Positions 10,843 through 23,161 of a DNA stretch of 64,000 bases are shown piece by piece. The number at the start of each line of letters is the position of its first letter. Position 1 is the stretch's first letter. The stretch is from Porpolomopsis calyptriformis (Eukaryota > Basidiomycota > Agaricomycetes > Agaricales > Hygrophoraceae): positions 2,018,216-2,082,215 of the forward strand of contig OX621171.1 in NCBI GenBank assembly GCA_951640195.1. The letters run 5' to 3'. The notes beneath the pieces are model-generated. The model had not been told where the DNA came from. It saw only the letters and a list, made by a program, of their open reading frames with translations, and did no database searches. The position numbers were made by a program, and so were the translations under genes.

Positions 10843-11109
10843 ATGCCTACGATCTCCCTTCATTTGCTACTTCTGTCCCTCATAATTCTTATGGTTCTAT
10901 GTCCATCTTGTCATGCTACCTTCAAGAATAATCATGGACTCTCAAGACATCGTGCGTCCTGTAAACAAGCACGAGTTGGGAATGTCCGCCTCTTGGAGGG
11001 AATTGAGCGTGCAACAGCTGCGAAGGTTGCCCGTAGGCTTGCAGGGGATGTTGCAGAAGAGCGGCGGCAGCAGGAGGGGGAGGATATTTCTACTGGACTT
11101 GACGTATGA
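10843..11109 (+). pseudogene. Zinc-finger start of a Plavaka-like transposase gene, truncated
   Basis: Short frame with a single finger, LCPSCHATFKNNHGLSRHRA followed by a Cys, then a helical, Arg/Ala-rich stretch. The more likely start is the internal ATG at 10891, which places the finger at the extreme N-terminus as in CACTA-type Plavaka transposases of agarics. A plausible donor (GTATGA) follows at about 11104, so the gene should continue, but 93 bases later the repeated block begins and no transposase domain is found. It is divergent from the DUF6698 gene with 140-190 bases between the starts. The Plavaka assignment is inferred from the finger type and position only. Confidence 0.45.
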
Positions 11110-11389
11110 CTTTGATCTCGTCAAGTACTCATTTATTTTGTATCGTACTAATAATTTGTACTTATAGACACACTCTATGGATTGTTAGACATATTTTGCA
11201 AATCAGGGACCCATTATCAACAAAATGACCAAAATGCTGGCACAAAATTAATTCAAAATTCTTTGGGGGATCGTTAGGGCATCCCAATACAATCAGTTTA
11301 AGCCATAAATTAAAAAAATCGGCGGTCCCATTCTTGAGATATATGTAAAATACTCCATTTATACCATTATGTAGCCCAGCTATTGTATT

Positions 11390-13440
11390 GCACTCTATAA
11401 ATCACAATTTCATGTCCATTCGATAGGCACAGTGAACTAATGGTGGGCCCACAGAAAATTCCGATTTTTAGAGCATTTGGTATGTCGTGGTGGAAGATAG
11501 TAAGGTTTTAGGAGGAGGCATAAGTATAAGTAGCTATAGACTGCTCTAAAAATCGGGGTTTCATATTCAATCGATAGCCCCAGTGTCATAGAGGTGGGGA
11601 ATACAAAAATCCCGATTTATGGACCATTTGGGGTACCGCAATCAGTGATATAAGGGGTATGGGGGGGTATATCTCCAACTTATCACAGAGCTCTTTAAAA
11701 ATCAGGATTTTATGTTCAATCGATAGCACTAGTGTCACAGATACTGGGAATACAAAAATCCTGATTTATAGACCATTTGGGGTACCGCAATAAGCTATAT
11801 AAGGGGTATGGGGGGGTATATCTCCAACTTATCACAGAGCTCTTTAAAAATCAGGATTTCATGTTCAATCGATAGCAGTAGTGTCATAGAGGCTCGGAAT
11901 AACAAAATCCTGATGTATAGGCAGAATAAGGTACCGCAATAAGCTATATAAGGGGTATGGGGGGGTATATCTCCAACTTATTACAGAGGTCTTTAAAAAC
12001 CTGGGTTTTATATTCAATCAATAGCCCCAGTGTCATAGAGGTGGGGAATACAAAAATCCTAAGTTATAGACCATTTGGGGTACCGCAATCAGTTATATAA
12101 GGGGTATGGGGGGGTATATCTCCAACTTATTACAGACATCTTTAAACATCATAATTTCATGTTCAATCAATAGCACTAGTGTCATAGATGCTCGGAATAA
12201 CAATATATGGGTAGAATAAGGCACTCCAATAAGGTATATAAAGGGTATGAGGGAGTATATCTCCAACTTATCACAGACCTCTTTAAACATCACAATTTCA
12301 TGTTCAATCAATAGCACCAGTGTTATAGATGCTCGGAATAACAATATATGGTCAGAATGAGGTACTGCAATAAGCTATATAAGGGGTATGGGGGAGTATA
12401 TCTCCAACTTATCACAGACCTCTTTAAACATCACAATTTCATGTTCAATCAATAGCACCAGTGTTACAGATGCTCGGAATGACAATATATGGACAGAATG
12501 AGGCACTGCAATAAGCTATATAAGGGGTATAGGGGGGTATATCTCTAACTTATCACAGAGCTCTCTGAGCATCAGGATTTCATGTTCAATCAATAGCACC
12601 TGTGTTACAAACATTGGGAATAGTCCAATCATCATGTGTAGATAGACTGGGGTGCCGCAAGAAGTATACAGGAGGTAGGGGGGGGTATACCTTCAAGTTA
12701 TCACAGAGCTCTCTGAGCATCAGGATTTCATGTTCAATCAATAGCATCAGTGTTATAAACATTGGGAATAGTCTAATCCTTGTGTATGGATTGACTAGGG
12801 TGCCGCAATAAGTATATAAGATATCATGGGGTGGTATACCTTTAACTTATCAGAGAGCTCTCTAATCATCGGGATTTTATGTTAAATCAACAGCATTAGT
12901 GTTACAAAGGTCAGGAGTAGTCTAATCCTCATGTGTGGAATGATTGGGGTATAGTATGTAAGAAGTATCGGATGATATACCTTCAACTTATCACAGAGCT
13001 CTCCGAGTATCAGGATTTTATGTTCAATCAATAGCATGAGTATTACAAAGGTTAGGAATAGTTCAATCATCATGTGTGGATTAACTAGGGTGCCGCAATA
13101 AGTATACAACAGGTATGGGAGGGTATACCTTCAACTTATCAGAGAGCCCTCTAAGCATTAGGATTTTATGTTCAATCAATAGCATTGGTGCTACAAACAT
13201 CAGGAGTAGTCCAATCCTCATGTGCGGAATAATTGGGGTACCGTAATTAGCATGCAAGAGGTATCAGAGGTTATACCTTCAACTTCTCACCGAGCTCTCT
13301 AACCATCAGCATGTTATGTTCAATCAATAGCATTAGTGTGATAACATCCCAGAATAACCACATCCCCATGGGCAGACTGATTGGGGTACCACAATGAGCA
13401 GTGTAACACATATAGGTAGAATAGACCTGTGAATATATAA
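11390..13440. repeat. Satellite, about 14 units of 141-149 bases
   Basis: The motif TGTTCAATCAATAGC (or close variants) recurs near 11413, 11564, 11713, 11862, 12011, 12161, 12302, 12443, 12584, 12732, 12881, 13022, 13170 and 13315. Unit length is 149 bases in the first units, 141 in the middle and about 147 afterwards. Each unit carries a G-run block (GGGGTATGGGGGGGTATAT in early units) and a GGTACCGCAAT block. Short frames here are by-products of the repeat. The array ends just 3' of the giant gene. Confidence 0.9.
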
Positions 13441-13456
13441 TCTTCAAATCGATACA

Positions 13457-16400
13457 TTAGCTACTAGATTGCTCTGATCCTGGCTCATCTGTGTACTCTA
13501 ATGAATCGGAATCGGAATCAGACTCTAAATCTGCCCGTTCCCTAGCAGCCTTGACTCTTGACTGAGATCTACCTACTATATGTCTTCCTGAACCTGAATC
13601 TTCTCTCTCCGCATCTTTCCTAGCAGCGTTCATTCTTGACCGAGTTATCCGCACACCACTCACCCCCTTTCTTCCCTCGTCTTTCTGGGCAGCCTTGGCC
13701 TTTGAGCGAGTAACCCTAACCTGTTGCTCTTTCCCGCTCTCTGAACCTGAAGGATTGTTGTCTGCTTTCCGTCTCACAGGAGGCTTTCGTTTTTGGTAGA
13801 TTTTGGCAGACTTTCGGCTCCGAATAGGTGGTTTTATCGATCTCCCCAAGGTTTCATCTAGTTGTCTCTGAAGTATATTCTTTGAAGCATGAGGCCTTTT
13901 TAGGACCTGAGTTCGTGGACGCGCAGCCACCTCTTTCCCAATTTCTTCAATCCGATAGAACTTTGAATTTGAAATAAAGTTGATCTTGCCTGATTTCATC
14001 CCCCATATGACTTGTTTCCCCTTTTTATTCGATAGGCCACCTACAGGAAGGCATTGTAACTGGCCAAATATGTTGTCCAATTCACGGCAGAGCTGATCAC
14101 CTTCATCCATATCCCAATCCACAAGATATTGGTGGTAAGTGGAGATATATCCTCCAGGCTTGGTGTATGGTTTCCAGACTGAATTCTCTGGGATCTGGAT
14201 AGTTTGTTCAGGGAAGAAGGTTGCCCGACGTGCTGAAAATGATAGATCACGGGAGTGACTCAAAGGAAGCTTTCCTTTAAGGCCACAGCTCGAAGGAAGG
14301 AATCGGCAACGGTCAATGCCTATGATATGCTGAATCGCAGGTACCGTCCAAGTCTCCATTGCTTCCTGAACTGTGGTTGGCTTGGGTAAAACACCTGCTG
14401 ATGCAAACTGCTCTGCCAGACTTAGCCACAGCTGATGCGTGAACTCAACAAACAACAGCTTCGTGTAAAGCAGTTCAGGAGCTTCCCAGTCATCATCCAA
14501 CCTCCATTCCCTAAGGAAAATCTCTGGCTCGGTTTCCAACAGTTTCTGAATTCTTGACCAAGATGGATCGGGACCCCAAGGGCACGCATCTTGCTGATAC
14601 ATTTGAATAAGGTGATATGGCTGGTTGGCTTGAGTTGCCTGTGGCTTCTTCAAGGACTGTCCATACGCTTGGATAACCTCAGCTGGATCCTCCTCCGGTA
14701 GTTCTCTTAGAGATAGCACTCCTTTCTTCAACTTGAGGTCGTGAAGAAAGAACATTCCGAACCTCCACATTATCGAACTGAAATGAAGGTCTCGCAACAC
14801 ATCATTCAAGAATGTGTGCTTTATCCTTGGCGTGACCATGGTGTGCTTAATCAGGTGGATGATAAGCGTAGCCATCATCCCATAGTTGCTTGGTCGATTT
14901 CGTGAAAGGTGTAGTTGGACGTTTTGAAACTCTGCTAGCCTTCTTGCCAACAACTTGAAAAAGAGGCTCGACTTGATCCAAATGATAGGGTCAGACGACA
15001 TATAGTCTTGTGCCTGGCAATCATTAGACATTTCTAGTTTGCAGTTATTTCGCTGCTTACCTTTTCAGATGCTACATCAAGAAGCTTTATAATGGCTAAC
15101 CCACTCCCTCTAACTTCTTCTCTAACGCCGAATGACTGGATTTGAGAAGATTGAAACAGCTTTTTCCAGTGATCACAGCTAGTCATGAATCGGTCATTTG
15201 TCTTGACTGCATCACAGTCATCACATAGGTAGTTCGTTTGGCCAGGAAGTCGCACCACCTCAAAGCAAAGGTTGTAGCTGGATCGGAAGCAAAGGTGTAC
15301 AAGCCGACTTTTCTTCAACTTGGTTTCAGCCTGTCTCCCTCCATAAGCTCCAAACATGGCAGTATAATGGGTCATTCCTTTTTTCATCCCCATAAGGTCG
15401 TACGAGTCGTCGATCCTATCTAACCTCCACAGCCCTACCAATGGCTCCTGATCCTCCCTAGAAGGAGGATGGTATGAAATCCCAAGATCAAGCAAGAGTT
15501 CTCCATGCGATCGGTCCTTCATATAATCCCAGTCCATGTTAGGAATCATCGAACAGAGTGCCTGATATATATTCTCGGTTGGGTGGTGCTGCTTAGAGAG
15601 CAGTTTGATACCTCGAGCATCTACAACAAAGAAAAAGGACCCGAATCGGCCTAGGAGATCGGGCTGGTTATTTATGATGTCGCAGAGAGTGGTTCGCATG
15701 GAAGAAAATGCTTCAGGTGTGAGGGGAATGGTCTTGGTCGTACGTCTTGTCCCTATTTTCCATTGGAGATTACTGACGCTTGTAGGAAGATACTCCATAA
15801 TTCCGGTGTAGTTGGCTAAAACCACTGGCAGAGCAGGCATGATCACTTGTGAGAACCACAACTCCTGTACCTCCCTTGGCATCAGAGTAGTCATTCTATG
15901 CGTTCCTGGGTCTTTCCTAATCATACGAGGGAAGAAGACGTAGGTGTTAAATTGGCCTGATCCTTGACCCATCTGCCCGAAATGGGTATGTGGCAAGGCA
16001 CTAAGTGGATACCTTTTAGACCTCTGCCTAGGATTTCGAGTGGTAGGTGGTTGTAGAACCTGGACATAGACATGATTGTTGATAGAGAATGGAGGTTTGT
16101 CGTCTAACAGTGGAAGAAGGTGAATATTGATTGGACCAATGAACTGTGGTTTATGCGTGACCCATATGACGCTGTCGATATCCACCGACACTGACACTTC
16201 TTCATCGTCCAGGTTTACTCTATCCTTCTCCAAGTCGAAGTAGATGAATTTGTTGTTGCGTGCTTTACCTTTTACAAACACACCCTGGCTCTCTGATGTC
16301 CCTTCCACCCCTCCCGCCTCATCCAACATATCCTGAGCACCCATCACAGTCACATCTGGGTTGTCCATAGCTGGTAGGGAATTCAGCACCTCAGAAGAAT

Positions 16401-18824
16401 GAGAAGATAACGAGGATGGGTATGCAACTGGAGATGATGGTAAACATCCACTTGCTTGATCACTTGAATCCCAGTGTGGAAGAAGGTGGTCATTGAGGAG
16501 AACCGGTTCCTGGTTATTGAACATAGAGAAAAAATCGGCCTGCAACCTATAGCCTCTATCCCTCCAGATACTCCAGTGCTTGCCCAATACAAGCATTCCA
16601 TTGGTGTCAAAGGTCCACGTGTTTGGAATGATATCAGCTTGATCCTCGGAGCAAACCAACATAGCTGATTCGTAGTCATCAAAAGGCCGCTCATCAACGC
16701 TTGTTGCTAATGCTTCTTCACCCCCATTCCCATTTAGCTCAACCTCTGGAAGTTGGATTTCAGGTAGAGACCTTCTGGAAGGCTGAGGTGGTAGGTTGAT
16801 TACAATGGAATCATCATCGTTGTCATCATTGTCATTGTCATTGTCATCATCATTGTGATTGTTGTCGTCATTGCTGGCATTGCCATCCTTGTCGTGACTA
16901 TCCAGAAGATGGCCTAGTTGATTAATATAGGTAGCCTCTTTAGATTGATTATCACAGGTAATCGGAATGAGATAATACTCACACTTCATACGAGCAGTTG
17001 CAAGCGCAAGTGCTATTACCTTGAAACGCTTGAATTTTAAAAGCCCAGCCTTCATATCATTCACAACCTCAGAATTGGGTTCCATGGAATACCGAAGCAG
17101 GGTCTGAGTCTTGTTCCAGAAGTCATATGATTTTTGTACAGTTTGAAGCGCAGTGAGAAATATTCTCTCTCGCATCGCATGAACACATTGCAATTTGGGT
17201 GCAAGTGGGTGTTGGTTAATGTCTGTGGAATACATCCAACCATTATCAAAGATTTCTTGGCAAAGAGATGCCATCCAGGAACCAGTGTCGGCCTCACTCT
17301 GTTGAAATATGTATATGAATATGCTTCTTCTGTATAGAAACGAGATTTTCACCGTATTCCAATTCGGTTCGATTACTTGGGGACCTCGCTCATCCAACTC
17401 ACTACCCAGGATCCACCCAAACACATTAGCAATAGCCCTCCAATAGTAGTTGCCATTCCACTCCGTCCAATCTGAGTACATATTGGTTTCGAGTGGAGCT
17501 CCATGGCTAAAAACAAGAACCTTCTCCTGCTGGTAATCAAATAAAGCTAGCCTTTGGGTTGCAGAAGATTGCCATGATAGTGGAGGGAAAAATAACACAG
17601 GCTTTTTCGGGATAGCAATGTGAGGTGGAAGAAGGAGAGTTTTATGGATTTCGGTAGACAGGATGTCTTCTTCTTCTCTTATTACCCTGCTCACCGTTTC
17701 CGAGTCTAGATAGTAGGAATATCTCTGAGATGGCATCTGGGGTTGAATGGACATATACCATGATTTCAAAAGGTAAATTTCTATGACCGCGTGATCCAGG
17801 TGGTTTCCAGGCTTAGCAGATCCCAATGATTGACAAGCTGAAGCCCATATCCTTGGATCTGCTAGCTTCGTGTCTAATATCCTTAATGAGTCTAATCACC
17901 ACCAATAATATAAGAACATACCTATAAAAAGCTCTTGCTCAGATTGTGGTAGATTCAATCGAATGGCATTTTTTGCTAGTAAATGAGAATGAGCGCTGTC
18001 ACTTTCACTGGATCCAATGAAATCTGATCCGTTATTGCTAGCTGGCGACGATGATCGGCTTGTTGAGCTTCTAAAAGTTTAGTATTTAACCTAACATTTC
18101 GAATGATAGATTTATTCACCGGTGTCTGGTTTCAAATCGTGAGTTGTTCCTTCTAATATCCACCGAAGGCTCTGAAGGAGAGCTATAATCACTAAACCTA
18201 ACCAGTATTAATACGCAAGTATCTTATGATTTCTCTTAAAATACATACCATGCTTTCGCCACCTGGAAAATAAATAAATGTAAGTTATTATTGTCATAGG
18301 TTAATTGAGACATACAGCGTCATTATCCTTTCTACTTATTGCGTTTTGGACCCTTGAAGGACCTGGCTGGGGACCTAAGGGAGCCAATGGAGGTATCGAT
18401 ATATATTGCTGATCCGAATTCTGGATGTTAAGATGATTTAGGCTAATTAACATTGTCTGTAATAATGTGAGCACTTTAACCTTGAAAACAGATATACACT
18501 TACTGAGTATACTGGCTTTTTGTTGATTAATATATGTTTTTTGGAAGGCATATGTTTTTCTCCTAGCATCGGTATTGGCATTGGCATCTTCTCTGCACAA
18601 GGCATATTCAGGATATTACGTATATCACTATCATCTGAACCACTAGAAGTTGAATCCCCTTCCTGGTTTATTATGGTTTTATTAGCCTCGTAATGATTTA
18701 ATTGTGTGAATCGAATTAGATACATAACTACTAGGGATAGGCTTACCTTGGCTAGTGAGGACATAGCTATGATCCTATCTATATCACTGTCATAATCTGC
18801 ACCTTCATTTGCCTGGTTTGCCAT
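13457..18824 (-). CDS. Giant orphan protein, 1,662 residues, copy 1
   Basis: Eight exons starting MANQANEGADYDSD at 18824 join with consistent phase to 1,663 codons. The last intron (15060-15014, 47 bases) fuses two long frames into one protein. N-terminal 210 residues are Ser/Asp-rich and disordered. A central region has an Asp/Asn acidic run near residue 550, followed by conserved-looking blocks: PHTHFGQMGQGSGQFNTYVF, TLMPREVQELWFSQVIMPAL, EPLVGLWRLD and RLVHLCFRSSYNLCFEVVR. After the intron come PSNYGMMATLIIHLIKHTM and RFGMFFLHDL. The last 120 residues are basic with repeated TRSKAKAA-like motifs, probably nuclear and nucleic-acid binding. I recall similar large orphan proteins in agarics but can name no domain, and I see no transposase, polymerase or helicase motif. 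It is the largest gene of the unit and divergent from the BAH-PHD gene. Confidence 0.85.
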
Positions 18825-18953
18825 ATTGGAGGTTAAGATCGAGAGCTATGTTTGTGCAATAGTCGAGACAAAGTGTATCTACATTCACGTGACATATATA
18901 TAGCTGTGGGAATATAATACGAATAATCAACATTGGTCCGTAGATTTATTATT
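18825..18953. promoter_or_regulatory. Compact bidirectional promoter, giant gene / BAH-PHD
   Basis: Only 129 bases separate the divergent start codons. The segment contains a CACGTG-like TTCACGTGAC near 18893 and the AT-rich stretch ATATATATAGC just after it. The pair is probably co-expressed; this is inferred from spacing only. Confidence 0.5.
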
Positions 18954-20319
18954 ATGGCACCTACAACCGAGGAAAAACAATGGAAATCTGCAAAAGTCGT
19001 AGAATACCTTGAGGTTCCTAATCCAAATGATGGTGAGATATCACCTATGCCTTGTTCTATTTGTTCCGAATCAAAACTTTATAGGCTCTCCTTGCAAATT
19101 CGTTAAGAATGACTTGTAAGTGTTTATCGATAATGCTTGAATAGTAGTCATTTGATTATTTCCCTCAAACACAGCTGCCTCATCCGTCACCTTGGCCTCC
19201 ATGCAAAGGAAGAAAATAATATTATAATGGACGACTACTGGAAAGGTTTGATCCTACAAATAAGAAAAACTACTAAGGTGATACACCTGCTCAAGCTACC
19301 CTACCCAATGTTGACAATGTGCTTTAGAACAAGTATCTTGCTAAGGTTTCATGGATGTATACAGCCAAGCAGTTGTTGGAGAGAAGTGATGTTAAGGCTG
19401 ATACTAAAAGGTTGCATCTCAAAACCTACTCCTTCTCCTGTCACTCTATGTTCTTCTTACTCTTGACAGGTATATAAACACATTTGGAAAGCAAGAGCTG
19501 TGTGGCTCTGATTCTACAGATATCATTGATGCGCAAGCCTTGGAAGGTGAGGGTTATTATATCGAGAAGCAGATATAAAAGAATGAACTGAACTGAACTG
19601 AAAATTAAACTGTAGATACAATCGACATTGTTATTATTAAAAATCAGATTGAAGATCAACCTCCAGTAACCGCGTATTACATGCGGTAAGCTTGACGATA
19701 ATACCAACCCATCTATTATACTAAAATTTCTATTAGATACTTCTGGGATGGGCATAGGCAGGCATTGAAGGTGCATTCATTGAACTAAACATATACCCTG
19801 TAGTAATCTATTGGGTGGTAGGGCGAGCCAGAAATATGTGGCGCAACTCACTGTTATTCACTTTGGTCCCCCGATACAGAGGAACAACGCTACTGCTGGT
19901 CCTGCAAAAGATGGTCCCATCTTACTTGCCTAGGAACCCCTGCCAACATTACCCAGCAGCAGTATCTTAACAATCTCTATGCTATAGAGAAGTTTGCCGA
20001 CACCCCAAAAATTATACTTCAAGTTGCTTTCCAACCCACAGCTAGGGGAGGTCTCACTTATTTTACAGCCGGAAATATTAGGATCGTGAACAAGGCTAGA
20101 AAGTTGCTTTCTTCACAGGAACGCAGTGTCGTCCAAGCCTCTGGATGGATAGCTGCTCACCTCATTGAGGAGTCTCGGTTAAATATGATAGACACTGACT
20201 GGGAAAACTGGCTTGAGGCAGAATTCGGCATAGATAACACAGACTCTTATGAGCCATTAGTCGTTACAGACCAAACATACTATACTTGCCCTCGGTGTAG
20301 CTCAGATTTGCTTATTTGA
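18954..20319 (+). CDS. BAH domain plus PHD-type zinc finger protein, copy 1
   Basis: Eight phase-consistent exons give 324 residues from MAPTTEEKQWKSAK. Residues about 45-158 read as a bromo-adjacent homology domain: MDDYWKGLILQIRK, NKYLAKVSWMYTAKQLLER, then GSDSTDIIDAQALEDTIDI and YYMRYFWDGHRQALK. Directly after it is a PHD-like cluster: ICGATHCYSLW, then RYCWSCKRWSHLTCLG. The C-terminus carries a further CPRC. BAH-PHD proteins bind nucleosomes or methylated histone tails in the nucleus, so a chromatin-reader role is likely. The gene is followed 72 bases later by the sirtuin on the same strand. No lesion is seen. The BAH call rests on pattern, not alignment. Confidence 0.7.
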
Positions 20320-20391
20320 TACCTTACCATTCTTCTAGCTTATCTAATACCTACTATCCTTCACCGTGTTACTGCTAAAAACTCAGCTATT

Positions 20392-21542
20392 ATGTTCCCC
20401 TCCACTATAAAACAAAGTGCAACAGATCTAATGGATGGAATACTGAAAGCAAAGAGAATCGTCGTGCTCTGTGGTAAATCGACCCATCATCATGTTTCAT
20501 TCAAATACTTACCTACTCTCTAGGAGCAGGAATATCTGTGGCTGCAGGTATTCCATGTTTTAGAGGACCAGACGGCTTATATACTGGCAACGCACTATCT
20601 GGATTTACCGGAGTCAACCTGACTGATCTGCTTACTAGCTCATCCCTCGTAGTGAGAAATATATGTTCAAGTGAGGATTAGTTGACCAAGTTAATGTTCT
20701 AGACCCAAAAGCAACAATCACTGCATTGTCAGCTCATTGCCACCCTTGCTGAGAAAGCGGCGATCGCACAACCCACTGCCTTCCACCATTTCCTTCGTGC
20801 TCTAGACCTCCAAGGAGTGTTACTCCGTGTTTACACTCAAAATATCGATGGTTTGGAGCTCAAGGCTGGGTTACATATGTCCTCAGAAATTCACCCCAGT
20901 GATGGACCAGCCCGATGCATTCCATTGCATGGATCCCTAGAGGAACTACGATGCCCTGGCTGCTCCTCCATTTTTATCCTCGAACCATACTACCCCTCTT
21001 TGAAAGAGGGCCAACTACCAGAATGCACTGAATGTCAAATCAATATGGAAAAGAGGGTAGAGCAGGGCAAACGCAGAACGACTGTGCCTCGACTCCGACC
21101 CAATATCATTCTTTACGGAGAACCACATCCTCGAGGAGAAGAAATAGCAAACGTGCAGCAAAATGATCTTGGGTTAACTACCACCCCCAGTCGCCAACTA
21201 GATCTTCTCCTTGTGGTTGGCACTAGCTTGAAAGTGAAGGGTACTACTGACTTTATCAAGCAGTCCGCTAGAATCTTAGCAAAAAATTCCCCCAAATCCA
21301 GTTTACAAGCATCGCCTCAAGTTATATATCTCAATAATACCTTTACAAACACAGCTACGTGGGCTGGTATATTCGACGCTTGGATAGACATGGACTGTGA
21401 AGAGTTTGCACGGTTGGCATTGAAAAGGATGGAGGAGATGATTGCGTCAGGTGAAATGCTCGAAAGCAACCACACTCAGGTTCAGGTTCTCTATGGAGAC
21501 AGAAAGCTTAACTACAGACCATCATGGAGGTTATGGTCTTGA
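20392..21542 (+). CDS. Sir2-family NAD-dependent deacetylase (sirtuin), copy 1
   Basis: Join 20392-20473, 20524-20651, 20703-21542 gives 349 residues. All core sirtuin motifs are present: VVLCGAGISVAAGIPCFRG (residues about 24-42) for NAD binding, YTQNIDGLE (114-122), LHGS with catalytic His146, a zinc pair CPGC (154/157) and CTEC (178/181), RPNIILYGE, and VVGTSLKV. Fungal sirtuins deacetylate histones and silence chromatin. The spacing and LYGEPHP motif resemble the HST3/HST4 branch, but I would not fix the subfamily. Copies 1 and 2 differ at two bases here, both silent. It lies between the BAH-PHD and JmjC genes, consistent with a chromatin role. Confidence 0.92.
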
Positions 21543-22076
21543 TAAAATTACTGAATTAGCATCTATTACGCTGCATGCATGTCGCATCAAACTTTCCACA
21601 AATATTAATCAACTTGTATTGCTGCATTCCAAGCTAGTTACTATATAAGTCTACTACATACGATTTGTGCTAAACCTGTGTAGACATGTTGAGCTGTGTG
21701 CAGGTGTAAATTAGCAAGTTCACATGCGCCACTCCCATCCCATTTTGGTATGCAAATGTGATGTCACGCATAACATATCAAGTTGCTTTGATACTGTATT
21801 GATTAACTCCCAGCTATCTTGTCTGTGTATGCGTGAATATCAACTAGCTGTTATGTACTTATGAAGTGATGTGCTATGAAGTGATGTGTGAGGAGCCTAA
21901 GTAGTGATCAAGAGCTGTGACTCACACACGAAACTACTTCCAGCACCACAATGGCTATACGCATGCGATTGAATGAATGCTTATTTTTTCACCACATCTA
22001 GATAAATTTTATGCTGATTATCTTGTTTTCATGCAGTTATCCACCCACCCCCAAATGTAACTACCCTTGGAACCAA
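21543..22076. other. Intergenic region 3' of the sirtuin
   Basis: No gene recognised. It holds the sirtuin 3' flank and, after about 21900, the likely promoter and a possible non-coding first exon of the next gene (a TTTTCATGCAG acceptor-like site ends at 22036). Confidence 0.4.
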
Positions 22077-23161
22077 ATGATGTGTTCTTCTCGATGCTTG
22101 GATGCGGATAATAATCGGTGGTCGAACGATCGCTCTCCTGTTCCACCAAGCGACACCATCTGGCTCTTTGAGGAAATCAGCCACCCTTTCACACAACCTG
22201 ACTTGACCCTCAAATTGAACCAGCAAAAGCAGATCATTTTACATGCTTTTTGCAAAAGCAGAAACAAACATCGACACTACACTCTCCCTCTATCGACCAC
22301 ACTTCAGATCGCTCTTCTTGACCTTGAATACTGGGCGAATGTTGCTAACCCTCATCCCAGTGCAAATCGTATCACACGTTACCTGGAAAGGCTCAGGTCT
22401 GATCTCTGGGTTGAGTTATCACAAAACCATGGCAGCTTTGGCTCTAGCTTCCAACCTAAAACGACAATACTGTGGGCAGTTAGAATGAATCACTTTTTTG
22501 GCCACTCTTTCTTCGGCAGACGGGAGTACCTTCAGAAATGCAAGGCAAATGGGTGGACTCCATACACCCATGAAGACCCAACCTTATACCGTAAGAGGCA
22601 GCTTCTGCATACACAAGCTTCCCTTATCTCATCATGCTTTCCAATTCAAACTACATAGAATGGCATACTTTATTCGAAACCCATACAAACTGGCTAAGCA
22701 GGGGGTTCCAGCTATGTCTCCAGCAGCTAGAATCACACACGAAACCTCCCCGGTTTGACAGAGGGCACTCTGTGACCTGTGCGCTTGCTTTGTTCCCTGG
22801 AGTTAACGGTGAGAGTAAATGAAATCAACATCTTGGCTTAGGGATGCTCTAATGCTATATGCTTCTCTTTGCTACTGGCATCAATGAAAATACAGCCCAA
22901 CAGTGGGCTAACGATGTTCAGGAGAAGAATATCAACCCAGATTCCCATGGATACGGTGTAAATACATCATCACCTACCCATGAGGCTGATCTTGGGTAGG
23001 TCTGTAAGACACACATGGTTCACATTCACTCATTGTGATCATTTAGTATTTCACAGCTAGCAATGAATCTTTCAGCTGATAATGATCAGCCAGTGGGATC
23101 CCATGGTGCATTTCATTCAGATGAATTTACCAAGCTGATACTGATCCAAGATCCAAGCTGA
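22077..23161 (+). CDS. Orphan family X member 1, copy 1
   Basis: Four exons (22077-22590, 22659-22808, 22896-22995, 23047-23161) join in phase to 292 residues. It belongs to a small family seen three times in this unit. Shared marks are an aromatic-rich N-terminus, then ALLDLEYWAN, RYLERLRSDLW, the signature WAVRMNHFFGHSFFGRREYL, a Cys, GW, Y.H.DP..Y, and a second exon starting QWHTLFETHTNWL. The first exon is 514 bases, exactly the length in member 2, and the first intron falls at the same place. It is small and soluble with no signal peptide. Function unknown; the His/Gly signature could bind metal or nucleic acid, but that is a guess. Copy 2 has L-to-P just before the signature. Confidence 0.65.

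Noticed and set aside
11203..11240. Terminal inverted repeat of the large unit
   Set aside because: I looked for the reverse complement of the first bases between 29785 and 45420 and found no match; the true right end may be outside the window.
12093..13109. Frames of 69-83 codons within the satellite
   Set aside because: They repeat the same peptide pattern with the satellite period and have no start context or splice support; products of the repeat.
11390..13440. CRISPR array
   Set aside because: Units are 141-149 bases, diverged throughout, with no constant repeat/variable spacer pattern and no cas gene; the genome is eukaryotic.
15034..17826. The 930-codon and 524-codon frames as two separate genes
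   Set aside because: The first frame begins at TTG inside a larger exon, and a 47-base GT-AG intron joins the two in phase; one gene is the better model.
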